Origin: Armatimonadota bacterium
Lineage (GTDB): Bacteria > Sysuimicrobiota > Sysuimicrobiia > Sysuimicrobiales > VGFF01
DNA: 5,894 nt
NCBI GenBank assembly: GCA_016868955.1
Contig: VGFF01000123.1
Coordinates: forward strand, 1 to 5,894
Direction: 5' to 3'
Positions 4,920 through 5,894 of this stretch are shown piece after piece (position 1 is the first letter of the stretch; the number at the start of each line of letters is the position of its first letter). The translations under genes and the position numbers were made by a program. The notes under the pieces are model-generated. The model worked only from the letters and a program-made list of their open reading frames with translations, had not been told where the DNA came from and searched no databases.

Positions 4920-5894
4920 TTATAGCATCTCCATCGGATCGACGTCCACGACGAGCCGAACACCGGGCGGCCGGCGCCAGGACGCCCGCGCCGTGCGCAC
5001 CGCCGGTCCCACGTCAGCGCCGGCGGCGGCACGCATCACGACTTGCCAACGATACCAGCCGCGCCGCTTCGCGAACGGCGCCGGGGCCGGTCCGAGGACC
5101 TCGACGCCGGCCGGAACCGCGTCCGCGAAAGCCGCCGCCGCCCGCTCGGCGACGCGTTCGGCGGTCGCGGACACGACCGCGTTCACGAGCCGCTCGAACG
5201 GCGGGTACCGGTACGCCGCACGGTTCGCGAGCTCGATGGCCGCGAAGCCGTCCACGTCGTGGGCCGCCGCCATCACGATCGCTGGCTCGCTAGGGTGGTA
5301 CGTCTGGAAGATAACCTCCCCCGGCGCGTCGCCGCGGCCCGCCCGTCCGGCGACCTGCGTCAGCTGCTGGAAGGTCCGCTCCGCCGCCCGATAGTCCGGA
5401 AAGTGCAACGCGACGTCGCAGGCTACGACACCGACCAAGGCAACGTCGGGAAGATCCAATCCCTTTCCGATGATCTGCGTTCCGACGACGACGTCGATGC
5501 GCCGGCCGCGGAGATCCGAGACCAGCCGGTCGTGCGCGCCGCGGGCCGCCATCGTGTCGCGGTCGGCCCGCGCCACGCGCGCCGTGGGCAGCAGGGCCCG
5601 CACCGTCTCCTCGACGCGTTGCGTCCCCGGACCGAACGCGCGGATCCATACGCCGCGGCAGCGCGGACACGACGACGGCGCCGGCTGGCGCAAGCCGCAG
5701 GTGTGACATCGCATGACGTGCGCCGGCGCGTGCAGCGTCAGCGCGACGTGGCAATTCGGACACCGCGGCACGTGCCCGCACTCGCGGCAGAGGACGAACG
5801 ACGCGTAGCCGCGCCGATTGACGAACAACAACGATTGATCGCCGTCGGCCGCGTGGCGCCGCAGGGCCGCGGAAAGCGCCTCCGAGAACACCGC
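4920..5894 (-). CDS. priA: Primosomal replication-restart helicase PriA (C-terminal part, cut by window edge)
   Basis: PriA recognises abandoned replication forks, unwinds DNA 3' to 5' and starts primosome reassembly. Only the last 324 residues are in the window. The DNA-binding domains, Walker A and DEAH box lie beyond the right edge, and the gene does not start here although a GTG codon falls near the edge. Visible in order (numbered from the first codon in the window): eight zinc-binding cysteines in four pairs, Cys36/39, 45/48, 63/66 and 76/79; GPGTQRVEE (88-96), the family marker after the zinc region; helicase motif V as GTQIIGKGLDLPDV (138-151); and motif VI QLTQVAGRAGRG (177-188) with its arginine finger. 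YRYPPFERLVN (229-239) and the remainder form the PriA C-terminal domain, ending with VDVDPMEML. Motif V differs from the common GTQMIAKGHDFPNV. The stop TAA at 4922 is followed after 14 bases by def, and PriA opening this cluster is usual in Firmicutes. Confidence 0.96.
   Translation of the reverse strand, partial: AVFSEALSAALRRHAADGDQSLLFVNRRGYASFVLCRECGHVPRCPNCHVALTLHAPAHVMRCHTCGLRQPAPSSCPRCRGVWIRAFGPGTQRVEETVRALLPTARVARADRDTMAARGAHDRLVSDLRGRRIDVVVGTQIIGKGLDLPDVALVGVVACDVALHFPDYRAAERTFQQLTQVAGRAGRGDAPGEVIFQTYHPSEPAIVMAAAHDVDGFAAIELANRAAYRYPPFERLVNAVVSATAERVAERAAAAFADAVPAGVEVLGPAPAPFAKRRGWYRWQVVMRAAAGADVGPAVRTARASWRRPPGVRLVVDVDPMEML

Noticed and set aside
4453..5394. Open plus-strand frame of 313 codons opposite def and priA
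   Set aside because: It is antisense to conserved catalytic motifs of deformylase and PriA and has no domain of its own.
5889..5891. GTG near the right edge as start of the priA-like gene
   Set aside because: The frame stays open to the last base, and the PriA N-terminal, Walker A and DEAH regions are missing, so the gene continues beyond the window.
1..5894. A novel defence, mobile or biosynthetic system
   Set aside because: All six genes are recognised core functions with intact motifs and conserved order. There are no foreign-looking genes, repeats of array type, transposase or attachment sites.

Overview
This is an ordinary housekeeping segment from a high-GC bacterium. Six genes lie head to tail on the minus strand and together cover nearly every base. 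Read in the direction of transcription, from the right edge to the left, they are: priA (3' part only), def, fmt, rsmB, rlmN and a serine/threonine protein kinase gene (5' part only). Gaps between genes are 14, 2, -4, 64 and 31 bases, so the block looks like one operon whose promoter lies off the right edge. No tRNA, rRNA, mobile element, CRISPR array or clear intrinsic terminator was seen, and no stretch of 300 bases lacks a gene.

The order priA-def-fmt-rsmB-rlmN-(phosphatase)-kinase is the well-known arrangement of Bacillus and other Firmicutes (B. subtilis priA-def-fmt-rsmB-rlmN-prpC-prkC-rsgA). Here it occurs in a strongly GC-biased genome (almost all third codon positions are G or C; Arg, Ala and Gly dominate) and without a PP2C phosphatase gene between rlmN and the kinase. 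That suggests a GC-rich relative of the Firmicutes or Terrabacteria, such as a Chloroflexota-, Eremiobacterota- or Armatimonadota-like lineage or a GC-rich Firmicute. The placement is inference only.

Right part (4396-5894): the end of the replication-restart helicase PriA, with its eight-cysteine zinc region and last helicase motifs, then peptide deformylase. Middle (2061-4393): Met-tRNA formyltransferase, which adds the formyl group that deformylase later removes, then RsmB, the 16S rRNA m5C methyltransferase, joined to fmt by a GTGA overlap. Left part (1-1996): RlmN, the radical-SAM 23S rRNA/tRNA m2A methyltransferase, then the catalytic domain of a PrkC/PknB-type kinase cut by the window edge. 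The common theme is translation initiation, N-terminal protein maturation and ribosome modification, with a replication-restart gene at the head and a signalling kinase at the tail.

I found no convincing undescribed system. The points most worth a second look are the missing phosphatase gene, a three-unit 10-base repeat ahead of rlmN, an Ala/Thr-rich insertion in Fmt and changed residues in PriA, Fmt and kinase motifs.
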